54,085 nt of DNA from Mesostigma viride (GCA_009746045.1 RPFO01002044.1:1-54085); one strand, 5' to 3'. Shown: positions 20,001-30,989, numbered from the stretch's first letter. Notes: generated by a model from the letters alone, not told the origin. Program-made: numbers and translations.

Positions 20001-22489
20001 GCGCCAACACCGCGACGGACACCTTGACAGGGTTCGGAAACGCCGCGGCCACACCGCTCAACTTCACGTACTCGTACGACCCGTCTGCGGACACCGCTTT
20101 GTACGCGTGGTACGACCCGTCGGACGGCACCACCCTGTTCGGTGACACGACGGGGACCGCCGTCCAGAGCACCGCGGGAGGGAACGTGCTGCGGATGAAC
20201 GACAAGAAGAACCTGGCCTCGGGGTATCACGTGTCCCAGTCCAATGCCGCACTGACCCCGATTCTGGACACCACCCAGCTCAACGGGAAGACGTCCCTCC
20301 GCTTCATCAACAACCGCTCGGGAAATTTGGAGTCGGCAAGCACGTTCTGGGACTCTATCGGGACCAACACATCCGTCATCGTGGTCGCCAGACAGCTTTC
20401 GTCAACCGTCTACCCGGGGACGGGATCCTGGAGAGGGTACATCATCGGAACGGCCGCGGGGTACTCAGGCCATGGGTATCGTATGGTATATAATCCCGCG
20501 AATAATAAGTTGTTGGCGTCCTGTAAGGCAACGGACAACAGCGGCGTCAATTATGATTACATGTCTAATGCTGGCCTTTATGAATTTTTCAACGACCACC
20601 CGCACACCCTTGCGATGGCGGTAAACACGGTCGATAACAGGTTCGTCACTTTTTACGACGGTCGCACGAGCCGCTCTCACACCGGGTCAGACCCCGTCAC
20701 GTGCACGAGCGCCCTTCAGATTGGCGGGGATACCAGCACCGCCAACCGCGCCTTTGACGGGTGGATCGGCGAGATTCTGATATACAGCACCGAAAAGACG
20801 TCCGCCGAATTAGAACTGATCCGCGGGTACCTCGTGAACAAGTGGGGCACTCCGCAGACGATTCTTCTCACCGTCGGCCTGACCACTTCCACCGCGACCC
20901 CGACGACCAGCCCCGTCACCGTTACCGCCACCTTCTCCGAATCCGTCACGGGCTTCACGTCCGAGGACGTCGCGGTGACCAACGGGTCCGTCACGGGTTT
21001 CTCGGGCAGCGGCACCACGTACACGATCACGGTCACGCCCGCGACCGCCTACTCTCAGACGACCGTGGACGTGGCGGCCGGCGCGGCCCAGACCGCGTCC
21101 GGAAAACTCAACATCGTAGCGAACCAGCTGACGTTCACGCACTCGCCCGCTCCGACGGTGACTCTCGCCACGACCGCGGGCTCGACGCCCACCACCAGTC
21201 CCGTGGACGTGACCGCCACGTTCAGCCGGTTGGTGACGGGGTTCGCGTTGGGCGACATCGCCGTGACCAACGGGACCGCCGCCAACCTGACCGGCAGCGG
21301 GGCGTCGTACTCGTTCCAGGTGACGCCCACGACCGCCTACTCCTCCTCGTCCGTCAGCGTGGGCGCGGGCGCGGTGACGGACGCCGTGACCGGCAACGCC
21401 AACACGGTTTCCAACACCCTGTCGTTCACGTACTCGCCCTCTCCCACCGTGACTATCGCGTCGGGAACCCCGACGGGTGCCATTTATCCCGTGACGGCCA
21501 CCTTTAACACATCGGTCACCGGGTTCGCGTTGGGCGACATCGCCGTCACCAACGGAACCGCGTCCAACTTGTTGGGAAGTGGCGCCACGTACACATTCGA
21601 TGTGACCCCTGTCAAGTCGGACTTAGCGACGACGGTAAGCGTGGGCGCGGGGACCGTGACGAGCGCAACGTCGGGGGTCGGAAACACGGCATCTAACACT
21701 TTGTCGTTCACGTACTATTACAACCCGGCAGCAGACCCCGCACTGTACGCGTGGTACGATCCGTCCGACAGCGCCACCCTGTTCAGTGACACGACGGGGA
21801 CTGCCGTCCAGAGCGCAGCGGACGGGAATGTGATGCGGATGAACGACAAGGGGCCGAACGGGTACCACGTGACGCAGGCCACTTCCGCCAAGTGTCCGAC
21901 GTTGGCCACGACGGAACTGAACTCGAAACAATCCCTCCGCTTTATCAACTCGCGCGCGGGCTACTTAACGTCCGCAAGCACCTTTTGGGGGGCGATCGGG
22001 GCCAACACGAGCATCCTCATTGTCGCCAAACAGCTAACGACTGCAACGTATCCAATAGTAGGGGGGTATACGGGTGTCAGAGGGTATATGCTTGGGTCGT
22101 CAAATAACAATAGTTATGTAGTAGTGTACCATCCAGATGTACAGGCCGTTGCCATCTTCCCTCCCAATAATGTATACGACCTCGTGTGCACCAGGGCGGA
22201 ATTCTTCGACAACGTACCACACGTCATGGCGATTTCATGCAACAGCAGCACAAATGCGTTTGTCACCCGCTTCGATGGAAGAGCTGGCTATTCTAGAGCT
22301 GGAACGGACCCTACAATGGGTTCAGGGGACCTATCTATAGGTGGAGAGCAGTCCGACTCGAACCGCGCCTTCGACGGGTGGATCGGCGAGATACTGATCT
22401 ACAACACCGCCAAGACCGCGGCCGAGCTCGAGCTGATCCGCGGGTACCTCGTGGCCAAGTGGGGCACTCCCGCCACACCCCCCGTGTAA
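17026..22489 (+). CDS. Giant adhesin: nine Ig-like repeats and two LamG-like domains
   Basis: About 1,821 residues after bridging two breaks. Order: head shared with the preceding gene (residues 1-320), linker domain, six Ig-like repeats of about 97 residues (18331-20075), LamG-like domain 1 (about 20080-20860), three more Ig-like repeats (20868-21715), LamG-like domain 2 (21720-22480). The Ig-like units carry VTGFxxxDIxVTNGTxxNLTGSG and resemble the Big_12/Big_13 families of bacterial surface proteins; the LamG domains end in AFDGWIGEILIY. The breaks lie at identical TACTCCCCCCGCC sites, C6 runs at 19484-19489 and 19774-19779; elsewhere the same linker has C5 and stays in frame. Likely a long virion fibre for attachment, with repeats acquired or expanded from bacterial-type adhesins. 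Confidence 0.8.
18331..21715 (+). repeat. Coding tandem repeats, about 291-bp Ig-like units
   Basis: Units start near 18331, 18625, 18913, 19204, 19495 and 19787, then near 20868, 21153 and 21444 after the first LamG-like domain. The third and fourth units (18913 and 19204) share long identical stretches, indicating recent duplication or gene conversion. Confidence 0.75.
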
Positions 22490-22537
22490 TGACGCGTCCG
22501 AAACGAGCCGTGACGACGCGCATCCGCGCCCGAGGAT

Positions 22538-23020
22538 TTAAAAGATCCACGCGAGCAGGACGATCACCACCAGGAACAGCAGGACCACGCCCGGCCACCC
22601 CCCGCTCGCGATCCCACCGCCGCCGGAGCCTTCGCCAGGATGGGGCAACCCGTTGTGGATCTCCCTTGCGCCGCCCGTCTCGTCCGGATCCGCCATCGTC
22701 TTGCGTCCCCCGCCGAACACCTTGTCCAACCCCGCGAACGTGCCGAACATGATGCCCGCGTCCAACACCGTCCCGCCCACGGACTTCGCCGCCCCCACGG
22801 CCTTGTCCGCCAGCGACGCAGACCGAGCCGCCTGACCCATCTCGTCCGCGGCCGCGGCCGCGCTCCGGCCTCCCGCCGCCGCCGCGGACGCGGCAGTCTC
22901 CGCGGACCGCGCGGCCTCCGCCGTCCTTCCCGCGATTCGAGCCGCGCGGGCGGCGCCCATCGCGTCTTCCACCCCCACCATTCCCCGGAACAACCCCGCA
23001 ACGGCCTCGACGAACGCCAT
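22538..23020 (-). CDS. Ala-rich protein with C-terminal membrane anchor
   Basis: 160 residues. The N-terminal 95 residues are Ala/Gly-rich and helical (ARAARIAGRTAEAARSAETA and similar), followed by a Gly-rich linker and a strong C-terminal hydrophobic helix (VVLLFLVVIVLLAWIF) at the very end, as in tail-anchored proteins. The ATG at 23020 follows a TATGTATAG stretch. No family recognised. It converges on the giant adhesin gene and diverges from the helicase gene; a virion membrane or scaffold protein would fit. Confidence 0.55.
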   Translation of the reverse strand: MAFVEAVAGLFRGMVGVEDAMGAARAARIAGRTAEAARSAETAASAAAAGGRSAAAAADEMGQAARSASLADKAVGAAKSVGGTVLDAGIMFGTFAGLDKVFGGGRKTMADPDETGGAREIHNGLPHPGEGSGGGGIASGGWPGVVLLFLVVIVLLAWIF

Positions 23021-23128
23021 CGGGAACTCGCGACCGTGTGCTATACATAGACGCGGGAGACTTATTTTTCGCCGGCGGCGGAAATTTGTCCTCGCAGTAT
23101 ACTATCGAAACGAGAGCGCCGAAGAAAC

Positions 23129-26100
23129 ATGCGAACGAAGAAGACGAGTCGAACGACGGCCGCGCCCCGTCGAACCGCCGTGAAGAAGAAGACGGCGAGC
23201 GCCGGACGTCCGTCCGACAAACGCGTCCGACACCCCGTCCGCGCCACGACGCGGTCCCAGAGCCGTTCGGCCGCAGCCGCCGGAATCGCGACGGACAGCG
23301 GGACAGTCCCCGTGTCCGCCAGGCCGTCGCGGGCGGAAAACCGGACCAGACAGAAACCGTCGAGGCGAGCGGCGGAGGAGGAGACGACCGCGGACGCGCC
23401 CGATCCCGTCGCCGCCGAGACGCCGTCGACGCGCGCGGACATCACCAACGACGTCCCGACCGCCCCGACCATCCGTCCGTCGTTCGTGGACGGCCTAGTG
23501 GGTCGGATGAGACGCGCCCCCGCCGCGGTGTCCCGCGGTGTCGCCTCCGCGAGCCGGAAGGCGGCGGAAGCGATCGCGACCGTCGTATCCGCGGCGGCGA
23601 CGGACAAGCCGCGCGATTTCACGGACCCGAAGACGCAACAGGAGGTGGCGGAAGCCGCGCTGGAGAGATTCGCGATCCGAGACGCCAAGAAGAAACCGAA
23701 GGCGTCCGACGTCCATCCTCCCCCCCGCCCCCGCGCGCGGACGAAAGCGTCAAGGCCTACCCGTGGCTGGTGGACAACCTCGTGGACAGGATGCAGAGCG
23801 CGTGGACGCCGCACGAGCGCAGGACCCCCGTGACGTGGCCGCAACTGGGCGCCGCTCCCTCCGCCCCGGTCCCTCCTCCACCCACGACCGCCCCGCCGCC
23901 GCCTCCGCCCGTCCCTCGCCTCCTCCCAACCCGCCGCCCGACAATCTCGCGCGCGAGATGGAACGCGCCACGATCGCGAGCACGACGTCCGGTAACGCGC
24001 CCGCGCCCCGTTCGAACATCCCGTGGACAGCGGGACCGAGCGTCGCGCACGTCGCCACGAACACCTTCGCGCCGACCGCGCCCCCGATCGCGCCGCCGTC
24101 CGTTCCCTCCGCGCCTTCCGCGCCTTCCGCGCCTTTCCAAACCGCACGTCCGGCACCCCCGGCGCCGGTGGACAACTCGCGGGCTCTGGTGCTGTACGAG
24201 CCGCGCGTGAACATCAACGCGGAACGGGCCCCGCGCGCGAGTCGCCGCGTGCCCGCCGACTTCCCGGACCCGATGACGAGCGATTTCCAGACCCAATTGC
24301 GGAAGTACCTGGACGGCGAGTGGCCGGACGCGGAACCGCCCGAGACGCGCCAGAAACTGGCGGACCCGCGATCCAACAGTTGCGCGAGGGATCCGAACGC
24401 CAAGAAGATCCCGTCGCCGCAACAGACGTCGGTCCACGCGTTCCTGGAACGGATGGCGCGATTCCATCCGTCGCGCAGACCCGCGCGCGGGTTCCTGGCG
24501 TGGCACTCGACGGGGAGCGGCAAGACGGCCACGACGATGGCGGCCATCGACGCGTTCTGGGACGCCCAGGATCCGGAGACGGGCGGGTCGGTGAAGATCC
24601 TGTTGGCGACGTCCATCGAGAACAGCCGCAACAACACGATCGAGAAGATCGCCGAGTGGGCGCCGATGTTCCCGCGCCTGAAGCGCATGTCCAGGGACGA
24701 GGCCGTGAGGGCGGTCAAGGCCAGGGTGTGGGGCGGCGAGATCCTGACGTTCGCGAAATTGGCGCACGCGGTCGACGTCCACAACAGCCGCAAGAACGCG
24801 GACCCGAAACTCCTCCACAACGCGGTGCTGATCATGGACGAGGTCCAGAACCTCTTCCACCCGCTGGAGATGCAGAAGAAGGACAACGCCGCGATCCTCT
24901 CGCTCCTGGCGACCCGTCGAGCGCCGGCCCACAACCCGGCCGTCGACGTGTCCGGACTGTACACCGTGATCCTGAGCGCCACGCCGGGGGACAATGTCGA
25001 CGAGATCCTGACGCTGGTGAACATGATCCGACACCCGTCGTCCCACAAGATCGCGTTCGACTCGCACGCCGAGGATTTCCGCGGCCTCGTCTCGTTCGCG
25101 GACTTCACGGGCGACCTGAGCGCGTACCCCGAGCTCATGCCGGCGGAAGACCACCTCACGCCGATGAGCGCCGAACAAGAGAAGGCGTTCCGCGAGCAAG
25201 TCCACAAATCCCATCTGCGACACGACCCGGAAAGCCTCGACCAGTACTACACGACGCTGCAGGGCACGTCGAACAACATGTCGTTTCATCAGTACGAGGG
25301 CGAGTCCCTCCTCCGCAACTTGTCGCGTCTGTCGCCCAAATTCTCGGCGATCGTCGGAAAGCTGACGCCGGGCGAGAAGCATTTCGTGTACTCGCGCTTT
25401 TCCCGGCAGCACGGGATCGGCGACCTCGAGAAGGTGCTTAAGGCGATGGGGTACGCGCGATTGGAGGACGACAGGGCGGAGCGGAGCGAGCGACGGTACA
25501 TCGTCCTGGGCACGAACGAGGCGTCCGATCGCCAGGGACTGAAGGACGTCGCGGGCGTGTTCAACCACCCTTCGAATCGGACGGGCCAGCGCGTCCACCT
25601 GATCCTGGCGAGCGGGAGGTACAACGAGGGTCTGGACCTGAAGGGCGTCCGCCACGTGCACATCGTGGAGCCGCAGCCGACGAAGAACAAGGAGAAACAG
25701 CTGATCGCCCGCGCGGTGCGGTACTGCAGCCACGATCAGCTCGACAAGGACGCGCGGACGTGGACGGTGTCCGTCCACCGGTACATGTCGCGTCCGTCGG
25801 CGGAGACGATCCGATTGCACAAGGCGCTGGACGCCATCGAGAGGGACCACCCGGGGCGGCTCCGACGCGCCGAGGAGGAGGCGATGGCGCGGAGTCAGAA
25901 CGCCGCGGAGGACCTGCGGGACAGACGGGTGACGGGCGATCTGCGGAAGGCGCTGACGCTGTACAAGAAGGTGGCGGACGCGGAGATCGAACTGCTGCGG
26001 GAGAGGTCGGAAATCTGGTGGGTGGACGGGCTCGTGTCCGACCGCGCGCGGGACAACGCGAGCGACCGGCGCATGGACACGCTGCTGACGACGTTGCGCG

Positions 26101-26342
26101 AGGTCGCGGTGGACTGCAAGTACATGCTCCCCGTGCACAACGACAGGAACCTGCGGACCGCGTCGGGCCGCCGGCCGCTGACGTGCCGGTACTCCGGCGC
26201 GCACGACAACGCGTCGTCGATGCTGGACGACCGTTACGAGATCCGCGAGATATCGCACGCGGGAGGCGCGAGACGGTACACGAAGAAGCGGACGGCGACC
26301 AAGTCGTCGGGCGCGCGCAATGAGAGAGAGAGAGAGAGATAG
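23129..26342 (+). CDS. Poxvirus D6/D11-type SF2 helicase (transcription factor or NTPase), long disordered N-terminus
   Basis: About 1,071 residues after bridging two breaks (C7 run at 23720-23726, and near 23926). The N-terminal 430 residues are basic, then Pro/Ala-rich. The helicase part has motif I HSTGSGKT (near 24504), motif Ia ILLATSIENSR, motif II MDEVQNLFHP (near 24832), motif III ILSATPGD (near 24970), and motif VI QLIARAVRYCSHDQL (near 25700), the Q..xRA.R..SH..L form of the vaccinia early transcription factor D6 and NPH-I (D11) group. Such proteins act with viral RNA polymerase in early initiation or termination, in the cytoplasm or packaged in the virion. The gene ends in an (AG)n run that encodes the last Arg/Glu residues. 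Confidence 0.82.
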
Positions 26343-26354
26343 GGAGAGAGAGAG
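26321..26354. repeat. (AG)n microsatellite at the helicase 3' end
   Basis: An almost pure purine AG run overlaps the last codons (RERERER) and stop of the helicase gene. Length changes here would alter the C-terminus. Confidence 0.8.
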
Positions 26355-26518
26355 TCGCGACACTATCGTATCGTACCCTACGGGTACTGGCACTATGGGG
26401 ACATGTTGCAAAACGGGTTTGTCGGTAAACGTTCCTTTTATTATCCTTCATAATACATCAATTCACGCGTCATCGCGCGTCTGTCATCGGTTCAAACCAC
26501 GATGTCAAAATACTTCAG

Positions 26519-26845
26519 TCAGAACACGGCGCTTCGGAAGGTCTGTTCGGGGACGGACGGCGCGGCGTGGCGGAACCGCTTGGACGAGTGGTCGTCCTCG
26601 TACATGTCTCTCAGGGCGCCGTCCAGGTAGGCTGTGGCGGTCCCTTGCCCCGTGGGCCTCGGCTCGGGATTCGCGGACGGACGCGAGGACGCGGCTACGT
26701 CGTCGTCGGCCCGCCGGGATGCGCTCTTCCATGGCGCGTAGATCTTGTCCAATTGGTCGGAGATGTCCGCGGCCCGCGACTCGACGACGACGACGTCGGA
26801 GACTCCGGACGCGTGGATTCGCGTGGAACTCGGGAATTGACCCAT
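26519..26845 (-). CDS. Unrecognised 108-residue protein
   Basis: ATG at 26845. The sequence is mildly charged with a helical middle (ADISDQLDKIYAPWKSASRR) and a conserved-looking segment TATAYLDGALRDMYEDDHSS. No membrane helix or known motif. It converges on the helicase gene; an AT-rich stretch with TTTTATTATCC near 26440 may hold both 3' ends. Possibly an internal virion or regulatory protein; this cannot be decided here. Confidence 0.5.
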   Translation of the reverse strand: MGQFPSSTRIHASGVSDVVVVESRAADISDQLDKIYAPWKSASRRADDDVAASSRPSANPEPRPTGQGTATAYLDGALRDMYEDDHSSKRFRHAAPSVPEQTFRSAVF

Positions 26846-26891
26846 GATGGTTGCGTTCTTCGAGCGCGGTGCTGCCTAGTATGGCCTGCGA

Positions 26892-27511
26892 TCATTTTCC
26901 GGGGCGACGCGCGGACTTGGCCGACGACGACGCGGCGGCGACAGAGGACCTCTTCCTCTTGACGGGCGCTCGACGGGCCTTGGACACCGCGGTCGAACGT
27001 ACGGCGGCGACGGGACGGCGACGGACGGGTGCCAGGCGCCGAGGACTTGACCCGGACCCGGTGACTGGACGGCGACGGACGCGGGACCACTGGCCGACAT
27101 CCTCGGTCTTGAGACCTGCCTCCTTCTCAATCCGCTGTCTGAGCTCAGATAACTCTTTATCCCAAGTTTCCTTTCCACTACCCTTGTGTTTATTCTTATA
27201 GTTTTGTAAGGCATTGGCATAGCCTCCCGGACTATGCAAGGCTTTTTTAGAGCGTTATACGCAGTTAACGCATTTTTTCCCTTGGGTTCCGGAGTCTCAT
27301 CCATCATTGCACGCATCACCGCGACGTCCTTTTCCTCCTCCGTCGCGCCGTCTTTGCGGAACACGTCGACGGCGGCCTGGTAGGCATCGGCGACAGCTGG
27401 CGTGTCGCCACCACCACCGGTCCCACCGGCAGTTCGACTGTCCTCCAATTTCTTCCGTTTATCCGCAGCAGCTTCCCGGATCTTTCTCTCCGCTTCCCAA
27501 GCGACTTCCAC
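26892..27511 (-). CDS. Basic C-terminus protein, frame-broken
   Basis: The first part (27511 down to about 27245) reads VADAYQAAVDVFRKDGATEE and AVMRAMMDETPEPKGKNALT; the second, from 27239, reads GGYANALQNYKNKHKGSGKE and then a very basic tail ending RRPVAAVRSTAVSKARRAP and KSARRPGK. They join at the T6 run near 27242-27247 if one base is missing. The tail suggests DNA or RNA binding, as in virion core proteins. The start is uncertain: the frame opens with GTG at 27511, and an ATG at 27561 in another frame, overlapping the upstream gene's end, is possible after one more lost base. Confidence 0.5.
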
Positions 27512-27541
27512 CGCGCGCGTTGCTTATATCTAAATATTTCT

Positions 27542-28401
27542 TTAAACCGTCTTCGACGCATTCTTGAGTGCTTCGGCGTTCGACGCGTCCTTATTAGCCA
27601 AAGCCTTATCGACCGCGTCGATCAATTCCATCTCGCCCCCGTCGACTTCCCGTCGCCCTTGGAACTGAGCATAGCGCGGATCAATGCGAACCTCTGTTCT
27701 TCCGTCATATCCCATCACCCTTAGCCGCAAACAAGTCGACGGCCTACCGTACGCGCTCGTGCGGTCAAACCTCTTCGACAACACCGGATCCACCGTCTTC
27801 GACGTCGATACGCCACCGGTACCACTAGTCGACCCACTGCCACTAGTCGCGGGAGGAGAAGGTCTAATACCAGCAAGTCGACTCTCGATCGATTCGAGCG
27901 CGATCTCCAAATCCTCGTTGCCGGCGTCGAAGGCGTCGAGGTCCTCCCCGGCGCGTTCGGCCTTCTCTCTCGCTTTGGCACCGTAACGTCTCAATTTCCT
28001 CCTCCGCGCATCATCGTCCGATAGACCAGCCAAGTAACGTAAGAATCCCGGTTCGTGACGGGCGGGATACGGAACATCCCCCCGGGACGCGGGCGGGCGG
28101 CGCGGCGGGCGCCGGAGCGCTGTACCCGCGCACCAGGATCGCCGAGCCCACCGCGTGCGGCACGCGTCCGACCTCACACGGTGCGAGGACGGGCCCGCCG
28201 AGCGGACCCCGCCGCGTCCGACACGCCCCCCGCCGACGTCCCGTCCGACTCCTCCCCCCTTCCTCCTCGTTGGACGCCTCCGGGACCGTCCGCAGTCGTC
28301 CGCGCGCGCGACCGAGAGGAGTGGACGGAGCAGAACCGGCGCGCCGCCGGATTTTGGCATCGGAACCCCGCGACCGTCGTGGCCGCGCATCGATGTACCA
28401 T
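27542..28401 (-). CDS. Protein with Cys/His finger-like N-terminus, frame-broken
   Basis: ATG at 28401 follows an ATTATTATAG promoter-like stretch. The first residues, VHRCAATTVAGFRCQNPAA followed by RRFCSVHS, form a C-x10-C...C-x2-H cluster of a small zinc-binding type frequent in giant viruses. The frame runs out at 28174; a middle part (VPHAVGSAILVRGYSAP) and the C-terminal part are in other frames. The C-terminal 190 residues from EPGFLRYLAGLSDDDARRRK to the stop at 27542 look sound: helical, Lys/Arg/Ala-rich, with a Ser/Gly linker. One break lies at a C6 run near 28078-28083. Function unknown. Confidence 0.45.
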
Positions 28402-28419
28402 ATCGAACCGCGCAGCTCC

Positions 28420-28904
28420 CTATAATAATGTAGGTCCCGGAATAATCCCGGACCGAGGACCGTCCCCTCGCCCCTCTCGTTCGCCTCCACCGCCCACTTC
28501 AGCACCCCCGTCGTCACGGGCGGCGGAAGACGCAGCTTGCCCACGACGCGCGACTCCCTCCTCTCCCTGCGGACGTCCTCCGCCCACCGCATCACCTGCG
28601 GGGTCACGGGCGGCGGGGCGTCCCGCGCGTTCAGGTTCACGCACGCGTACCTCTCCTCCTCCGGGCCGAAGTCGGCGACCGACTCGGCGGCGACCGCGCG
28701 TCGACCGCCTTTCCACGGCCACCGGGAACCGGGACGTCCGCGTCCGTCCTCGCCCCCGTCGTCGTCGCCCTCCGTCCCGAAGCCGTCCCCTCCGACCGTC
28801 CCGCTGCCGTCCTTGCTTCTCCACCAGGACCCGGACGATCGGTCGCGCGTCGATCGGAACCCGGCTCCGAAGAACGAGCGAGCCGAATGGAATCCGGGCG
28901 CCAT
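28420..28904 (-). CDS. Unrecognised protein with repeated PPPVT...W(A) element
   Basis: ATG at 28904, about 35-50 bases downstream of a TTTATACC element (28940-28947, opposite strand TATAAA). A Gly/Asp-rich linker (about residues 30-60) is followed by ACVNLNARDAPPPVTPQVMRW and later LRLPPPVTTGVLKWAVEANE, two copies of a PPPVT-x-x-V-x-x-W motif about 35 residues apart. The end is probably the TAG at 28420, reached after one lost base near 28440; without it the frame continues into the next gene. No family recognised. The opposite-strand gene at 29039 may share the promoter. Confidence 0.45.
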
Positions 28905-29038
28905 GAGCGGATCGATCGAGTCGAGTCGCACGAAAACCGCGGTATAAAGGGAGGGGACATTTTCTCCTCCCGTTCGTGCACGAGACGCGCGCGTCTCTCC
29001 CCCCCCCCACTCCCTTCCCCGACGAAAGACACGCGGAC

Positions 29039-29377
29039 ATGGGCAACGTCCTTGACACTCTCCGCGGACTCGTGGACGGTCTCGTCGTCCGCGCGTACCC
29101 GTACCTCCACGGACACCGGGACGATCCGGACGAACTCTACCGCGGGTACACGAACCGAGAGGCGTACGAGCAGTTCCTGGCGGACGTGGACCGAGAAATC
29201 CGCCTGCGCGAGGAGAAGGGCCATAGCGGGTGGTTCGACCTGGCGACGAGGGAGGATCTGGAATCGGCGCGCCAACGCGCGACGCCCGAAAACTGGCACG
29301 AGGTGTTCGACGGGTTGTACGCGAACGACCCCGAAAGGACCGCGGTCGCCGGACTGGCGCACCCGTCCGTAACTTGA
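29039..29377 (+). CDS. Small acidic protein, possible N-myristoylation
   Basis: 112 residues from ATG 29039, starting MGNVLDTLRGLVDGL; Gly2 with a small side chain nearby is compatible with N-myristoylation, common among virion membrane-linked proteins. The middle (YRGYTNREAYEQFLADVDRE, then SGWFDLATREDLESAR) is helical and rich in aromatic and acidic residues. An earlier in-frame ATG at 28976 would add a low-complexity Pro-rich segment and remove the myristoylation context. Three copies of GCGAGTCC-type 9-mers and an A-rich run follow the stop, then a poly(A)-type hairpin. Confidence 0.55.
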   Translation: MGNVLDTLRGLVDGLVVRAYPYLHGHRDDPDELYRGYTNREAYEQFLADVDREIRLREEKGHSGWFDLATREDLESARQRATPENWHEVFDGLYANDPERTAVAGLAHPSVT

Positions 29378-29492
29378 CAAAAAAAAGCGACGAACGCGCG
29401 AGTCCGCGAGTCCGCGAGTCCGCGAAAGAGTCCTAGGAGTGAGACTCTAGCGTTACCGAACAAACAAAGACGCCACGCGGCATTTATAAATC

Positions 29493-29514
29493 GATTTATT
29501 GAATAAAAAATCGT
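29493..29514. terminator. AATAAA-type hairpin between convergent genes
   Basis: CGATTTATT-GA-ATAAAAAATCG: both arms are AT-rich and self-complementary with small bulges, and give AATAAA on both strands. It lies between the stops at 29377 (+) and 29581 (-). Confidence 0.45.
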
Positions 29515-29580
29515 AATAAACGGAATTATCGTCCACACATCATCAAACCAATGCAAACACGTCACTAGTAGAAAGCTAGT

Positions 29581-30033
29581 CTAATTCCCCGCATCGCACT
29601 CGACGTCGCTCTCGCGGACCACGACGCCCGGCGCGAGGGCCAGGCCCTCGACCCACTTCACGTTCTTGGCGGGCGGGCCGTCCACCGTGACGTCGCGGCC
29701 CCTCTTCCGCCCGCTCAATCGGATGCCGCGCGCGGCCAGCTGTGCGGCGACCACCTCGTTGGGGACGGTGAAGCGCCGGGACGCCGGCCATCCGAGGTGA
29801 CGCTCGAAGTAGAGGTGTCGGAAGGCGGACAAGGACATGCGAGCGTCCGGCACGCGCGCGAACAGACGCGACGGGAGATCTCCGACGAACGGCTCGGCGC
29901 GCGTCGCTTTACCGCCCCCAGACGCGCGGACGGCAGCCGAAATCTGGCTCGACACGTTCGGCGACACGCGGAGGGCGGCGACGGCGTCCTGCCCGGATCC
30001 GGCCGCGTCTTCGAGGGACGTCTGGAGGGGCAA
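29581..30033 (-). CDS. Unrecognised protein, start uncertain
   Basis: The frame codes LEDAAGSGQDAVAALRVSPN at its beginning and a convincing C-terminal domain from MSLSAFRHLYFERHLGWPAS (ATG 29838) through FTVPNEVVAAQLAARGIRLS to the stop at 29581. The upstream part looks coding but has no ATG in frame; the true start may lie near 30058 (ATG in another frame) or be 29838 (85 residues). The domain is helical and mildly basic. It lies just downstream of the gene at 30071 on the same strand. No family recognised. Confidence 0.45.
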   Translation of the reverse strand: MPLQTSLEDAAGSGQDAVAALRVSPNVSSQISAAVRASGGGKATRAEPFVGDLPSRLFARVPDARMSLSAFRHLYFERHLGWPASRRFTVPNEVVAAQLAARGIRLSGRKRGRDVTVDGPPAKNVKWVEGLALAPGVVVRESDVECDAGN

Positions 30034-30070
30034 GGCGTCCTCCGCCGTCGAGGGCCATCCGAGTACGTCG

Positions 30071-30917
30071 TCAGGTGATCGGTCGTACGCCCCGTCCTCG
30101 CCTCCCCTTGGCAGACTCGTCGTAGTCCCAGGAGACCTGGCGCCTCATCTCGGCGATCGTCCTATCGAGCCACTCGGGGCGCGGGACGCGCTTGCGGTCG
30201 TACGCGCGCCGGGCGACGCGGAACTGGCACAGATGCGCGAACGCATGGGGGCGTCGAAGGTGGGACTCGAACGCGTCCTCCTCGTCCGTGCACTCGAGAC
30301 GGTCCAGATCCTCCTCGTCCAGCACGGCGGAGGTCTCGGCGAGACGCGATTGTATCAGCTCCTTGCGCGCGATCGCGGCGAAGTACCCGTCATCGTCGAA
30401 GGACGCGGGCTTCGGGAGCGGCGACGGGTCGAACGGGTACCCGCCGGCCGGAGGACGGACGAGGAGACGGCAGAGCGTCAGGCCGTCGCCGAAATCGCTG
30501 ACGACGACGCCGTAGGCGCGGCGATGGCGGATATCAGGTTGAAATGCGCGCCGCGCGCCTGCGGGCGGTCGCCCGCCAGGCCGGACCGGTCGTACGCCGG
30601 CAGGCCCTTGGACAGGAGGAAGCGGTCCATCTCGTCGGCGAACTGGGACGTCGTGACGCACGCCGAGTCCCTCGGGTCCCTGACGACCGCGGCGTCGAAC
30701 CAGGCGCACACGGCGCGGCACAGCGTCCGGGGTCCATCGGCGCGCGGACACTCGGGACATCCCGCGCGTCCTCGACCGCCCCACAGGGCACGAGGGGCGC
30801 GAGTGGATCGACCTCCATGGGGGTGACAGACAGGGAGGGGTCCGGCACCGCGGCGGGACCGTCGGACTCGCCCGGCGTCCCCGCGAGACTATCGGACACG
30901 TCCCGTGTCTCGTTCAT
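30071..30917 (-). CDS. Unrecognised protein, frame-broken in three parts
   Basis: About 282 residues from ATG 30917 (MNETRDVSDSLAGTPGE). The first 60 residues are Pro/Asp-rich. The middle, in a second frame (30711-30500), reads CAWFDAAVVRDPRDSACVTT and FADEMDRFLLSKGLPAYDR, a helical domain reminiscent of small DNA-binding modules. The last part, in a third frame, reads GVVVSDFGDGLTLCRLLVRP and an acidic/basic helical tail RKELIQSRLAETSAVLDEED. Both frame changes are in the direction of one lost base. No family assigned. It is the last gene of the compact virus-type region; repeats begin beyond it. Confidence 0.5.
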
Positions 30918-30989
30918 TCTACCGTGCGCGCTTCTATCGTTGAGAGGGAGAGAGGAAGGGATGAGGGGAGACGAGGGTCTCGGCGGCTC

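Noticed and set aside
23757-26411. 884-residue open frame antisense to the helicase gene
   Set aside because: Composition is that of a reverse-strand shadow (Arg/Val/His/Gln-rich), while the plus strand shows all helicase motifs.
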